From assembly GCF_900101015.1 (NCBI RefSeq), contig NZ_FNFZ01000015.1:44474-108473 (forward strand): a stretch of DNA of 64,000 nt, read 5' to 3'. Under the pieces are notes generated by a model that searched no databases, was not told where the DNA came from, and saw only the letters and a program-made list of their open reading frames with translations. Origin of the DNA: Sarcina sp. DSM 11001. Lineage in GTDB: Bacteria; Bacillota; Clostridia; Lachnospirales; Lachnospiraceae. Positions 1 to 8,982 of this stretch are shown piece by piece; the stretch's first letter is position 1; every line of letters begins with the position of its first letter. The position numbers were made by a program, and so were the translations under genes.

Positions 1-2082
1 TCCACAATGTATGTGCGGCCCAAAAAGGTCTGGCGCAGGGAGTCGGCCACCATGTTCCTGCCTCACCTGTTTGAGCCGGCGAAAGGGACTTTTGTACCGG
101 AGACGGACGGGGTCCGGGTGAGCCGCTTTTACCAGAGGATGAATAAGGCAAACGCGGCGGTCAACCAGAGCATGGACAGCTGGGAGCGCTTTTTTCAGAA
201 GACAAGAATCAAATATGAGAGCGGCATGGATGTCACGGAGGAATGCGGCAGGCTCTGCAATATCATGCTTTCCAGGGACGAAAGACTGAGGGAGCTCATC
301 AAGGAGCACTTCAGGCCGGAGGACTATTTTGAGATCCATGACAGGATGGTGGGCACGGGCATGATCGGAGGCAAGGCCACCGGCATGCTGCTCTCCAGAA
401 AGCTGACAGAAAACCTGCGGCCGGATATCTACAGCCGCATTGAACCCCACGACTCTTTTTACATCGGGTCGGATGTCTTTTATACCTATATCGTGGACAA
501 CGGCTTCTGGGATCTGAGAGTGCGGCAGCGCACGGAGGAGGGGTATTTTGCCCTGGCGGAGGAGTCCAGGCAGAAGCTTTTGAGCGGCCGTTTTTCGGAC
601 GCGATGGAAGAGGAGTTCCGCCGGATCCTGGAATACTATGGGAGCGACCCGGTTATCGTGCGGTCGAGCTCTATCCTGGAGGACGGCTTCGGAAATGCTT
701 TTGCGGGCAAATACGAGTCTGTTTTCTGTGCGGGAAACGGGTCGCCGGACGAGCGCCTGGAGACCTTTGAACAGGCAGTCCGGACGGTCTATGCCAGCAC
801 GATGAGCCTGTCGGCCCTGGATTACCGCAAGCGCAGGGGCCTCGACAAGCGGGACGAGCAGATGGCGATTCTGGTACAGCGCGTATCCGGTTCGCGGTAT
901 GAGGACTTCTACATGCCTTGCGCGGCCGGCGTGGGCTACTCCATCAGTCCCTACAGGTTCGGGATGGAACATCCCAGTGAGGGCATGCTGCGCCTGGTCA
1001 TGGGACTGGGGACGGCGGCGGTGGACCGGCGGACAGGCTCCTACCCGCGTATGGTAATGATGGAGGATCCCACCAGGGTCACCATGACCACGTCATCGGA
1101 AAAGCATCAGTTTTCCCAGCGTCTGGTGGACGCTGTCAGCTTTGCGAGCGGCCAGGTGGAGGGCTTCGACCCGGAGAAGATCCGGAAGGAGATCCCGTCC
1201 TATATGACCCGGCTCCTTCTGTCCCACGACTGGGACGCCGAGAGAATGTTCCGGGACAGGGGACAGGACCGGCTGATCTACTATGTTTCCTGCGACGGTC
1301 TGGTAAAAAACAAACAGCTCATGGACGATATGCGGGGGATCCTCCAGCTCCTCAAGGAGGCCTATGTGTATCCCGTTGATATCGAGTACACGATCAACAT
1401 TGATCCCTCCGGAGACTATGTCATTGACCTGCTCCAGTGCCGCCCTCTGCAGCAGACAAAAGAGGGAGATCCGGTGGTCGTTCCCGAGGTCCGGGCGGAT
1501 AAAATTTTCCTCGAGACAAAACAGGTCTCCATGGGCTTTTCCCGGACTTTCCCGGTGGATCTGGTGGTCTATGTCGATCCGATCGCCTATTACCAGATGC
1601 CCTACCGCGACAAATTCAGAGTGCGGGACATCTTGTCCGCCATAAACTGGAAGCTGCGCGGAAAAGGGAAGAGGATGCTGCTCCTTACCCCCGGGCGTAT
1701 CTGCACCTCCTCGGCGGAGCTGGGCGTCCCCTCCGCTTTCGCAGATATCAGCGAATTTGATATGATCGTGGAGATCTCCGAATCGAAGGCGGGCTACATA
1801 CCGGAGCTGAGCTACGGCAGCCACATCTTCCAGGACCTCGTGGAAGCCGGCATCCTCTACACCGCCGTCTTTGAGACAGAAAGCACCGTCCATTTTGCCC
1901 CGGAGCTCCTCGGCCGGTGTGAGAACAGACTTGCCGGGTATGCCGAAAACGCCGGCGGCCTGTCCGGGATCGTCAAGGTGTGGGAGACCGAAAATACCGG
2001 ACTCACTCTCTATTACGACATGTCCAGAGAGCACCTCATGGTCGCGATGGAAGAAACTCCAGCCCGGGACAGGACAGAATGA
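1..2082 (+). CDS. PEP/pyruvate-binding domain protein, 5' end cut by window edge
   Basis: The frame is open from the first base of the window, so the start lies upstream. The visible 690 or so residues carry a PPDK N-terminal (PEP/pyruvate, ATP-grasp-like) domain. It includes GGKATGMLLSRK near residue 125 and VRSSSILEDGFGNAFAGKYE near residue 222, the nucleotide-binding core of PEP synthases. No phosphohistidine swivel domain and no C-terminal PEP-utilising barrel follows, so it is not a complete PEP synthase. Relatives I recall from Lachnospiraceae are nearer 850-900 residues with an extra N-terminal domain, which would be the missing part. The substrate cannot be named. It ends 8 bp before the guaA promoter, and guaA has its own promoter. 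Confidence 0.75.
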   Translation, partial: STMYVRPKKVWRRESATMFLPHLFEPAKGTFVPETDGVRVSRFYQRMNKANAAVNQSMDSWERFFQKTRIKYESGMDVTEECGRLCNIMLSRDERLRELIKEHFRPEDYFEIHDRMVGTGMIGGKATGMLLSRKLTENLRPDIYSRIEPHDSFYIGSDVFYTYIVDNGFWDLRVRQRTEEGYFALAEESRQKLLSGRFSDAMEEEFRRILEYYGSDPVIVRSSSILEDGFGNAFAGKYESVFCAGNGSPDERLETFEQAVRTVYASTMSLSALDYRKRRGLDKRDEQMAILVQRVSGSRYEDFYMPCAAGVGYSISPYRFGMEHPSEGMLRLVMGLGTAAVDRRTGSYPRMVMMEDPTRVTMTTSSEKHQFSQRLVDAVSFASGQVEGFDPEKIRKEIPSYMTRLLLSHDWDAERMFRDRGQDRLIYYVSCDGLVKNKQLMDDMRGILQLLKEAYVYPVDIEYTINIDPSGDYVIDLLQCRPLQQTKEGDPVVVPEVRADKIFLETKQVSMGFSRTFPVDLVVYVDPIAYYQMPYRDKFRVRDILSAINWKLRGKGKRMLLLTPGRICTSSAELGVPSAFADISEFDMIVEISESKAGYIPELSYGSHIFQDLVEAGILYTAVFETESTVHFAPELLGRCENRLAGYAENAGGLSGIVKVWETENTGLTLYYDMSREHLMVAMEETPARDRTE

Positions 2083-2089
2083 AACTTTC

Positions 2090-2118
2090 TTGACACATGT
2101 CTGCTCTTTGGATAGAAT
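2090..2118 (+). promoter_or_regulatory. guaA promoter (sigma-A type)
   Basis: TTGACA at 2090-2095 and TAGAAT at 2113-2118 are separated by 17 bp. Transcription would start near 2125, at the base of the leader hairpin described next. It lies just past the stop of the upstream gene. Confidence 0.75.
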
Positions 2119-2124
2119 ACCAGT

Positions 2125-2174
2125 CTGCAGGCAAAGGCGTCTGCAGGAATGATCGATCGTACCTGCAGGCGCCT
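2125..2174 (+). promoter_or_regulatory. guaA leader: hexaloop hairpin competing with a second stem (ANTAR-type candidate)
   Basis: An 8-bp stem (2125-2132 with 2139-2146, one G-U) closes the hexaloop AAAGGC at 2133-2138. It has A at loop position 1 and G at position 4, the pattern known for ANTAR-protein RNA targets. The same bases can instead form a 13-bp stem, 2135-2147 with 2162-2174, so the two folds exclude each other. A third small hairpin (2175-2190) follows. There is no long T run here, unlike in the amt leader, so premature termination at guaA is less certain. Confidence 0.55.
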
Positions 2175-2185
2175 CTGCGCATTTT

Positions 2186-2258
2186 CGCAGATTATAAAGT
2201 ATATTTTTTGCAGATTTTAAACAATATTTTTTGCAGATTTTAAACAATATTTTTGCGG
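2186..2258 (+). repeat. Tandem 23-bp repeat in guaA 5' UTR
   Basis: Two exact 23-bp units (2208-2230 and 2231-2253), preceded by a degenerate unit from 2186, fill the AT-rich space up to the guaA ribosome-binding site. Confidence 0.85.
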
Positions 2259-2279
2259 TTTGAAAAACGGAGGGCGGAG

Positions 2280-3926
2280 ATGGACAAAATACTGATTCTG
2301 GATTTTGGAGGACAGTACAAGCAGCTGATTGCGCGCCGGGTCAGGGAATGCAATGTCTACTGTGAAATCCATCCATACACACTGGAGATTGAAAAAATAA
2401 AGGAAATGAATCCGAAGGGGATCATTCTGACAGGCGGTCCTGCCAGTGTCTATGACGGGAAGTCTCCCACCTGTCCTCCTGACTTGTTCAATCTGGGAAT
2501 CCCTATCCTGGGAATCTGTTACGGCTCACAGCTCATGGCCTATCGCTGCGGTGCCTCTGCTGTCTCTGAAACGAAAGATATGGATTCCGGCACAGGTTAT
2601 GCCTGCAATCCGGAGGCGGTCAGGACCGCTCCTGTCAGCGAATACGGCCGCACAGAGGTGGTGATCGACGCGCCGGATTCCCTGCTGTTCCGGGACGTGG
2701 AGACGAGAGACGGCACAGATGAAAATGGCGTAAATACGGTCTGCTGGATGAGCCATACAGACTACATTGCCCGGATTCCGGACGGATTCCGGATCACGGC
2801 GCACACCGCCAACTGCCCGGTCGCCGCAATGGAGAATCCCGCAAAGAAGCTCTATGCGGTTCAGTTTCATCCGGAAGTGGAACATACGCCCGAAGGCAGG
2901 AAGATGCTGCGCGGCTTCGTCATGGATGTATGCGGCTGCAGCGGGGACTGGCAGATGTCCTCCTTCGCCGAGCGCACCATCAAAGAACTCAGGGAAAAAA
3001 TCGGAGACAGCCACGTACTCCTGGGACTTTCGGGCGGGGTTGATTCCACTGTGACCGCGGCTCTGCTGTCAAAAGCCATCGGCGACCAGCTTCACTGCGT
3101 CTTTGTCGACCACGGCCTCATGCGTAAAAATGAGGGAGACGAGGTGGAGAATATCTTCGGACCCAGGGGCAGCTTTGACCTGCAGTTCGTCCGCGTCAAT
3201 GCCCAGGAGCGCTTTTTCAGACGGCTCATCGGGCAGACGGATCCCGAGATCAAGCGCACCATCACCGGGGAGGAGTTTCCCCGCGTCTTCGGCGACGAAG
3301 CCCGAAAACTGCAGGGTAAAGTGCGCTATCTGGCGCAGGGGACCATCTACCCGGATGTCGTCGAAAGCGGCGACGGCAAGACAGGTGACGTGATCAAATC
3401 CCATCACAACGTGGGTGGTCTTCCCATCGAAGTAGTACGTGAACTCGGCTTCGATGAGACTCCCATTGAACCCCTGCGTATGCTCTTCAAGGATGAAGTG
3501 CGCCGTGTCGGCCTGGAACTGGGTATCCCGCGTGAACTGGTCTACCGTCAGCCCTTCCCCGGTCCCGGTCTGGCTGTCCGCATCATTGGCGAGATCACAC
3601 CTTACAAGGCTGAAATCGTGCGCGAGGCGGACTACATTTTCCGCGAAGAGCTGCATAAGGCAGGTGTGGACGAGAACCTGGGCCAGTATTTTGCCGCCCT
3701 CTCCAACATGCACAGCGTCGGTGTCATGGGCGACCACCGCACCTACGGCCTGGCTGTTGTCCTCCGTGCCGTCATTACCAGCGACTTCATGACTGCCGAG
3801 GCGGCCGAGATTCCATGGAATGTCCTCCAGACCACTATGAACCGAATTATCAACGAGGTGGAAGGAGTCAACCGCGTGCTCTACGACATTACCAGTAAAC
3901 CGCCCGGAACAATAGAGCTGGAATAG
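2280..3926 (+). CDS. guaA: GMP synthase, glutamine-hydrolysing
   Basis: Converts XMP to GMP using ATP and the amide of glutamine, the last step of guanylate synthesis in the cytosol. The N-terminal class I amidotransferase has the catalytic Cys in [10 protein letters not shown] and the His in QFHPEVEHT. The ATP-pyrophosphatase domain has the PP-loop [13 protein letters not shown], and the C-terminal dimerisation domain ends in PPGTIELE. The start at 2280 is chosen for GGAGGG at 2269-2274; an in-frame ATG at 2253 lacks a site. At 548 residues it is somewhat longer than usual (about 510-525), with extra residues in the amidotransferase domain. The 3' end is the integration site of the element that follows. 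Its leader resembles those of amt and glnN, so it may respond to nitrogen or glutamine status (inference). Confidence 0.97.
   Translation: MDKILILDFGGQYKQLIARRVRECNVYCEIHPYTLEIEKIKEMNPKGIILTGGPASVYDGKSPTCPPDLFNLGIPILGICYGSQLMAYRCGASAVSETKDMDSGTGYACNPEAVRTAPVSEYGRTEVVIDAPDSLLFRDVETRDGTDENGVNTVCWMSHTDYIARIPDGFRITAHTANCPVAAMENPAKKLYAVQFHPEVEHTPEGRKMLRGFVMDVCGCSGDWQMSSFAERTIKELREKIGDSHVLLGLSGGVDSTVTAALLSKAIGDQLHCVFVDHGLMRKNEGDEVENIFGPRGSFDLQFVRVNAQERFFRRLIGQTDPEIKRTITGEEFPRVFGDEARKLQGKVRYLAQGTIYPDVVESGDGKTGDVIKSHHNVGGLPIEVVRELGFDETPIEPLRMLFKDEVRRVGLELGIPRELVYRQPFPGPGLAVRIIGEITPYKAEIVREADYIFREELHKAGVDENLGQYFAALSNMHSVGVMGDHRTYGLAVVLRAVITSDFMTAEAAEIPWNVLQTTMNRIINEVEGVNRVLYDITSKPPGTIELE
3912..3924 (+). 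other. attL, inside the last codons of guaA
   Basis: The 13 bp encode the last residues of GuaA and match 14143-14155 exactly. The stop codon is TAG on this side. Confidence 0.75.
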
Positions 3927-3935
3927 TACAAAATC

Positions 3936-3974
3936 AGCGGAGAGCCTTGATTTATAAGGCTCTCCGCTTTCTTC
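3936..3974. terminator. Terminator between guaA and the convergent XRE gene
   Basis: A perfect 13-bp stem (3936-3948 with 3956-3968) with a 7-nt loop is followed by a T-rich tract. It sits just inside the element and could serve both convergent genes. Confidence 0.85.
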
Positions 3975-4012
3975 ATCTACAAAATGTCTACATTTTTCAG
4001 AGATTCTGTTCT

Positions 4013-4999
4013 CTACTTACTGCAATAAAACTTGATTTCTTCCGCAATATCGTTGGAGTTTTCCTGCAGACTATCCCTGAACATGATCTCAAAATTGTCG
4101 CGCAGGAAGTCATTTTCTTCTCCGCTATTCCGCATATACTCCAGAAAATCGTCAATCTGACTTTTAACAACACTGAAAGAGGGAACAGGAATGCAATATG
4201 TTATGGTCAGCTGACGGTCAGTCAATTGGAAGTCTGTATAGATATCTGCTCCCAGGCTTGAATAGTAGTCCAGTTCCGACAGAAACTGTGCAAAAAGCTC
4301 TTCAGCCTGGTCTGAGGGCGGAGTTAAAAGCTCATTGACTACAAAGGTAAAACCGGGGCCTTTTAAGCTGTTCGGAGCATCTTCAAAAGAAGTAGCAACT
4401 GTAAAACCGGATTCCACAATACTCCTCAGGAGGAGGGCAAACTCAGATGTGTTTTTAAAATGAGAATGGAGTTTACCTGCTTTCTCTACCAGTGGATCAT
4501 AGTGGGTATGCAGTGAATGCTCTTTTGCGGAAAAATATTCCCGGGCATTCGTGCCGAATTTCCCTTTCCAGGATTCATAAGCCTTGAGCTGCTCAGAAGA
4601 AGCTTCCCCCGGACTTGAGAGGATAGCGGCCTTTTGATTTCTCCACAAATTCATGTAGGTGATGAGGGTCCGTATTCTCCTGTTGTTATCATCAAAGACC
4701 AGAGTGGTCTTCCCATCTTTTTTCTCTATATCCATCCCAAACAAATCTTCAAACAGAAAAAGTGCCTGCATCACATCCTCATCTGTCCGGATATCGATAT
4801 CTGACAGAGCAGCAAGATCAACATCCAATACATCTGCCAGTTTTGTCCTGATCTCTCCCTTTGGAGCCATCAGATCTTTTTCATATTTTCTGATTCTGGA
4901 ATCAGCTGTGGAAGCGGAAAAACCTACAGCAAGCCCTAGGTCTTTCTGTGTCCATCCCTTTAGAATTCTGTATTTTCTAATCTTCTCCCCAAGAGTCAC
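4013..4999 (-). CDS. XRE-family transcriptional regulator of the element
   Basis: 328 residues. The N-terminal 60 or so form a helix-turn-helix of the Cro/C1 type (LGEKIRKYRILKGWTQKDLG). The remaining 260 residues are a charged, probably helical sensory or oligomerisation region I do not recognise. The start is a GTG at 4999 preceded by GAGGAGA (5005-5011). It faces away from the Xis/replication genes and shares with them the divergent region 5000-5202, the usual position of a repressor that keeps an integrated element quiet. That role is inferred from position. No peptidase domain such as the HEXXH of ImmA is present. Confidence 0.8.
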   Translation of the reverse strand: MTLGEKIRKYRILKGWTQKDLGLAVGFSASTADSRIRKYEKDLMAPKGEIRTKLADVLDVDLAALSDIDIRTDEDVMQALFLFEDLFGMDIEKKDGKTTLVFDDNNRRIRTLITYMNLWRNQKAAILSSPGEASSEQLKAYESWKGKFGTNAREYFSAKEHSLHTHYDPLVEKAGKLHSHFKNTSEFALLLRSIVESGFTVATSFEDAPNSLKGPGFTFVVNELLTPPSDQAEELFAQFLSELDYYSSLGADIYTDFQLTDRQLTITYCIPVPSFSVVKSQIDDFLEYMRNSGEENDFLRDNFEIMFRDSLQENSNDIAEEIKFYCSK

Positions 5000-5110
5000 G
5001 TTTGTCTCCTCTCATAAAACATCATAAATTTCTTCCTGTATTCTACCATAACAAGCAGAAAAAAGTAATTCCTTTATGAAAAAATAGACCTAAAAACATG
5101 ACTATTACTG

Positions 5111-5139
5111 TTGACAAGCATTAAGTGTGGTCGTATTAT
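5111..5139 (+). promoter_or_regulatory. Promoter of the Xis/replication/integrase operon
   Basis: TTGACA (5111-5116), a 17-bp spacer and TATTAT (5134-5139). Two similar blocks containing ATGACT followed by TT flank it at about 5097 and 5161; they could be operator half-sites for the divergent XRE protein (inference). Confidence 0.65.
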
Positions 5140-5202
5140 ATTATCCACAGACATAAATATATGACTGTTTAAGGATGCGATAGACATATTGAAGGAGGGG
5201 TT

Positions 5203-5403
5203 ATGAATAATAAGAATAAATCTTTGTTTGTTGGAGTAGAAACTGTGAGAGCGGATCTTGGAGTATCGAGATCCAAGGCATACGAAGTAATCAGGGAGCT
5301 GAATGCTTCCATGAAAGAAGCGTATCCGAAGGCAATTGTGGTACCCGGAAAGGTTAACCGGATCTGGTATGAGGAAGCCTGTCTGGGAGCGGGGGCACAT
5401 TGA
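5203..5403 (+). CDS. Small HTH protein, excisionase-like
   Basis: 66 residues with a predicted helix-turn-helix around VRADLGVSRSKAYEVIRELN, followed by a basic wing containing PGKVNRIWYEE. Proteins of this type open the replication/integration operons of Firmicutes integrative elements and are annotated as excisionases or small regulators. The ribosome-binding site GGAGGGG lies just upstream of the ATG. It is first in an operon running to the relaxase. Binding to the att sites is inferred, not seen. Confidence 0.65.
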   Translation: MNNKNKSLFVGVETVRADLGVSRSKAYEVIRELNASMKEAYPKAIVVPGKVNRIWYEEACLGAGAH

Positions 5404-5445
5404 TGGAGTGCAGGGAATGAAAACGGAATGAAAGGAGCAATAGAT

Positions 5446-6192
5446 ATGGCAGAGAGACGAATGTTCTCCCGATCCGTTGTGGAGAGCGCCAGGTTTTTAA
5501 AGATGCCGGTATCGTCTCAGAATCTGTATTTTCACCTGGTCATGAACGCTGATGATGACGGGATCGTTGAAGCATATTCTGTAATCAACCTGATCAGAGC
5601 AAATGAGGACGACTTGAAGGTCCTGCATGCCAGAGGGTTTGTCCGGATCCTGAATGAAGATCTGGTGACCTATGTCATGGACTGGCGGGAGCAGAACAAA
5701 ATCAGGCCTGATCGAAAGAAGGATAGTATTCATAAAGAGCTTCTTCAGCAGACACTTCCGGAAGTAAAGCTTCTCGAAAAAAAAGAGAGGTCAGACCTGG
5801 TTAAGAAATCTGGACCGTCCGTGGACGGCACTATGTCCGCACAGTGTAGTAGAGGTAAGGAAAGTGCAGGTAAGGAGAGTAGAGGAGAGGTGAGTAGAGT
5901 TCCTGTCACACCAGAAGCACAAACCCCCATATTCCGCCTTGGCAATGAATTTCTTACCGAAGATGAGTATCGGGAACTTGTTCATACGTTTTCAAAGCCT
6001 GTTGTAGATGGAGTAATCGGAAGAATACTAAGAAAGCCATATCATGGGTGCCTGAATCACAAGACCATCTATGCATGGTGCACAGAATATAGATATAAGA
6101 CAAGTATTCCTGCCATGGAGCACAAAGAATCCGGATACTCTGAGCAACTCAGGAAACTGGCCAGGGAAAGGGAAGGAGGCATGTATGGATGA
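5446..6192 (+). CDS. DnaD-like replication initiation protein
   Basis: 248 residues. The N-terminal half resembles phage replisome organisers (FLKMPVSSQNLYFHLVMNADDDG, a winged-helix-like segment). A serine/lysine-rich linker follows (about residues 120-155), then a short helical C-terminal domain. Start 5446 is preferred over 5428 because AGGAG lies 8-10 nt upstream. It overlaps the DnaC-like ATPase by 8 bp, the usual initiator/helicase-loader pairing in Gram-positive mobile elements. The role in replicating the excised circle is inferred. Confidence 0.65.
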   Translation: MAERRMFSRSVVESARFLKMPVSSQNLYFHLVMNADDDGIVEAYSVINLIRANEDDLKVLHARGFVRILNEDLVTYVMDWREQNKIRPDRKKDSIHKELLQQTLPEVKLLEKKERSDLVKKSGPSVDGTMSAQCSRGKESAGKESRGEVSRVPVTPEAQTPIFRLGNEFLTEDEYRELVHTFSKPVVDGVIGRILRKPYHGCLNHKTIYAWCTEYRYKTSIPAMEHKESGYSEQLRKLAREREGGMYG

Positions 6193-6895
6193 GAGGAAAG
6201 AGATGTGTCCGGTCTGCAGAAATCTTGGATATGTCTATTTCGAAGATGAAAACGGACGCACTTATTCGAAACCCTGCAAATGTACCGCTGTAAAAGAAGC
6301 GAGAAAGCGTCTTGAGAGAAGCGGACTGGCAAAGCTGTTCAAATCAAAGACATTTGATTCTTTCATGACTTGCGGCAACCCTCTGCTTGAGGACGCAAAG
6401 AGGACTGCAATGCAGTATACAGAATCATTTGCAGAGAGGACCGACTCTGATTCCAATTCCCTCTTGCTTTGCGGACAAGTCGGTGCAGGGAAAACACATC
6501 TGGGAACAGCCTGCAGTGTCCGGCTGATCGATCAGGGGATTCCCGTGATTTATATGGGCTACCGAGAGGAGATGACAGCTTTGAAAGCAAAGGTGACAGA
6601 TGAAAAGGCATACAGGGATGAAATGAACCGATATAAAAAAGCTGCAGTTTTGTTTATCGATGATTTCCTGAAAGGAAAGATCACGGAAGCAGATATAAAC
6701 ATTGTTTACGAAATCGTGAATTACAGATACAACAATCACCTGCCGCTGATCATCAGCACGGAGAAAACTTTGGATGAACTGATCAGTTTCGATGAGGCTG
6801 TCGGAAGCAGACTGATAGAGATGTGCCGGGGACATATTATCGTTTTTGAAGGCAGAAAATTGAATTATCGATTGTATCGAGGGGGTGTAGCTTAA
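6185..6895 (+). CDS. DnaC-like helicase loader ATPase
   Basis: 236 residues. An N-terminal zinc-ribbon-like set of cysteines (CPVCRNLG...CKC) is followed by an AAA+ fold with Walker A GQVGAGKTHLG and Walker B AVLFIDDFLKG. It belongs to the IstB/DnaC family and would load the host replicative helicase on the element. Start 6185 has GGAGG at 6175-6179. The stop overlaps the integrase start in TAATG, indicating translational coupling. IstB of IS21 transposons is the alternative, but no istA-like transposase is present. Confidence 0.8.
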   Translation: MDERKEMCPVCRNLGYVYFEDENGRTYSKPCKCTAVKEARKRLERSGLAKLFKSKTFDSFMTCGNPLLEDAKRTAMQYTESFAERTDSDSNSLLLCGQVGAGKTHLGTACSVRLIDQGIPVIYMGYREEMTALKAKVTDEKAYRDEMNRYKKAAVLFIDDFLKGKITEADINIVYEIVNYRYNNHLPLIISTEKTLDELISFDEAVGSRLIEMCRGHIIVFEGRKLNYRLYRGGVA

Positions 6896-8004
6896 TGGCT
6901 GTTTACAGGGACAAATGGAACGGTTACACAGGCAATAGCTGGCGTGTTGCCTGCTATTACACAAACTGGAAGGGAGAACGTGTCAAGCACGAGAAACGCG
7001 GGTTCTCAACCAAGAAGGAGGCGTTGGCTTATGAAAGGAAATTCCTGGCAAAAATGAGGAAGGATATCAAGATGGGGTTTTCCTCTTTCATTGATTGCTA
7101 TCTGAACGATGTCCGGCCGCAGTTGAAAGAGACTACGATGGCAAATAAGGAAAACATTATCAACACCCATATCAGACCTTATTTTGAGCAGAAAAGTCTT
7201 TCAGGAATCACTGCGATAGATATTCTGCAGTGGCAGAACGAATTATTGTCAAGTCGGGATGAAGATGGAAAAGGATATGCCCCCACCTTCCTAAGGACGA
7301 TCCAGAATCAGTTGAATGCGATTTTCAACCATGCCGTCAAGTACTATGACCTGCCGAAGAGTCCGTGCGATGCGACAAAGAAAATGGGGACAAGCAAAAA
7401 TGCGGAGATGCTTTTCTGGACAAAGCAGGAATACCAGAAGTTTTCAAATGAAATGAAGGAAAAGCCGATTTCCTATTATGCTTTCCAGGTGCTGTATTGG
7501 ACCGGCATCCGCGTCGGGGAACTGCTGGCGCTTACAAAAGAGGATTTTGATCTGGAAAACCGTAAGCTGCGGATCAATAAGAATTATCAGGTGATCAAGG
7601 GTGTGGAAAAGATTCTCACCCCCAAGTCCATGAAGAGCATCCGCGTGATCGACATTCCCCAGTCGCTGTGTGATGAAATGCAGGAATATTTTGATTCTCT
7701 TTATAAAGTCGACGATAAAAGCCGGATCTTTGTTATTACAAAGAGTTATCTGCATCATGAGATGAACCGTGGGTCAAAGGCTGCGGGTGTAAAGCGGATC
7801 CGGATCCATGATCTCAGGCACTCAAACTGTGCTCTTCTGATTGACCTTGGCTATTCACCGGTCCAGATTGCGGAGAGACTCGGGCATGAGAGCAGTACGA
7901 TCACAGAGCGATACGCACACCTGTATCCGTCTGTGCAGCAGGAGATGGCAGAAAAACTTGACCAGGCCTTTAAGGAAACCGGGGAGGAGATTGATGAAGA
8001 TTGA
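6895..8004 (+). CDS. int: Tyrosine recombinase / integrase
   Basis: 369 residues. An N-terminal arm-binding domain (about 1-60), a SAM-like core-binding domain (about 65-165) and a catalytic domain are present. Catalytic residues visible are Arg in WTGIRVGELLAL, the HxxR of HDLRHSNCALL, His in LGHESS and the nucleophile Tyr in ITERYAHLYP. It should integrate and excise the element at the 13-bp guaA site. It is unusual in lying in the middle of the element, about 3 kb from attL, and coupled to the replication genes. Confidence 0.93.
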   Translation: MAVYRDKWNGYTGNSWRVACYYTNWKGERVKHEKRGFSTKKEALAYERKFLAKMRKDIKMGFSSFIDCYLNDVRPQLKETTMANKENIINTHIRPYFEQKSLSGITAIDILQWQNELLSSRDEDGKGYAPTFLRTIQNQLNAIFNHAVKYYDLPKSPCDATKKMGTSKNAEMLFWTKQEYQKFSNEMKEKPISYYAFQVLYWTGIRVGELLALTKEDFDLENRKLRINKNYQVIKGVEKILTPKSMKSIRVIDIPQSLCDEMQEYFDSLYKVDDKSRIFVITKSYLHHEMNRGSKAAGVKRIRIHDLRHSNCALLIDLGYSPVQIAERLGHESSTITERYAHLYPSVQQEMAEKLDQAFKETGEEIDED

Positions 8005-8398
8005 TGGAGGAGAAGACAAGATCTACCGCAGATCTACGCAGTCGAAAGGGACAAAGCCAAAAAGAAAAAATGAGAAAAACAGATTGAGAAATACGATTAT
8101 GAATTTTCGTGTTTCACCGAAGGAAAAGGAATTGATTGAGGCTCGAATATCAGCGACCGGAATGGAAAAAGCAGATTTTTTTATCCAGAGCTGTCTGTAC
8201 CAGACAATTCTTGTAAGAGGAAATATCCGGTCCTTTACCGAGATCAGGAACAGGATTGAGGAGTTGGCAAAAACGATTCATCGCAATCCCAGGTTGGAGG
8301 AGATGGATCCGGCTCAGGCAGAGACACTGAAAACAATTCTTGAAATCCTTGACAGAAGATTTGAAAAGGAGGAAACAAGTGGCGGCAAAAACGTATGA
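7994..8398 (+). CDS. MobC-like relaxosome accessory protein
   Basis: 134 residues. A basic N-terminus (about 30 residues rich in Lys/Arg) precedes a ribbon-helix-helix-like core, MNFRVSPKEKELIEARISATG, typical of MobC/plasmid mobilisation proteins that help nick oriT. GGGGAGGAG stands before the ATG, which overlaps the end of int by 11 bp. It precedes the oriT-like region and the relaxase. Confidence 0.65.
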   Translation: MKIDGGEDKIYRRSTQSKGTKPKRKNEKNRLRNTIMNFRVSPKEKELIEARISATGMEKADFFIQSCLYQTILVRGNIRSFTEIRNRIEELAKTIHRNPRLEEMDPAQAETLKTILEILDRRFEKEETSGGKNV

Positions 8399-8678
8399 AG
8401 AGAGAATCGCAGATCTTCAGAAAAAGCAGAGCCAGCTCAAAGCGCGGGAGAATGCGCTGAAGAAAAAACAGGCTGCAGATGAAGCGAAAAAGCGCAGTCA
8501 CAGATTGATTGAACTTGGAGCAATCATTGAATCTGTTTTAGGAAGATCTACGACAGAGGAAGATAAACCGAAACTATTAAATTTTTTGAAAAAACAGGAA
8601 ACAAATGGACACTATTTTACTCGCGCCATGAATGCGGAAGCAGTCTCGAATCCAAATCCGGAGCGGTGGGAGCAGTGA
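8379..8678 (+). CDS. Small coiled-coil mobilisation-associated protein (DUF3847-like)
   Basis: 99 residues starting at GTG 8379 with AAGGAGG six bases upstream, overlapping the previous gene by 20 bp. It has a coiled-coil N-terminal half (EERIADLQKKQSQLKARENA), then IELGAIIESVLGRSTTEED, typical of small proteins annotated as DUF3847 or relaxosome subunits next to MobA/MobL relaxases. A direct role in DNA processing is inferred from position. Confidence 0.6.
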   Translation: MAAKTYEERIADLQKKQSQLKARENALKKKQAADEAKKRSHRLIELGAIIESVLGRSTTEEDKPKLLNFLKKQETNGHYFTRAMNAEAVSNPNPERWEQ

Positions 8679-8689
8679 TTTCGCAGTTC

Positions 8690-8766
8690 CCTTAATACAT
8701 TAAGGGCGCACTTATATGTGGGCGGAGACCCACATGTATAAGTTTGGGGTAGCACACTGCCCCAAC
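8690..8766 (+). other. Candidate origin of transfer: three tandem hairpins
   Basis: The 304-bp gap between the mobilisation genes holds three consecutive inverted repeats: an 8-bp arm pair about AC at roughly 8691-8708, a longer pair of about 12 bp (roughly 8715-8741), and TTGGGG with CCCCAA (about 8742-8764). Such hairpins beside MobC and MobA/L genes are expected of oriT. The nick site is not identifiable. The rest of the gap (to 8982) is GC-rich and shows nothing else. Confidence 0.45.
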
Positions 8767-8982
8767 CGGTCAAGCCGGGCGCGTTCCGTCGGCGGGCATT
8801 CCATGCAGGCCCCTTACGCCGGGGAGGCGGTCCTGCGCGGACGGCGACAGGTTTCATCTGCATGAAGTGCTGCGGACGGTACAGCCAGGTTTCCCCAGAA
8901 AAGTGACCACCTATGCTGCCCTGCGGGGCACCGGCAAGTCAGACGTTTGAGGAAAAACTTGCTGTAGGGAAGGAAGTATGGA

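Noticed and set aside
1..2082. Full-length phosphoenolpyruvate synthase
   Set aside because: The phosphohistidine and PEP-utilising C-terminal domains are absent, so only the PEP/pyruvate-binding domain can be claimed.
6185..6895. IstB of an IS21-type transposon
   Set aside because: No IstA transposase or terminal inverted repeats are visible; coupling to a DnaD-like protein and integrase fits a replication helicase loader.
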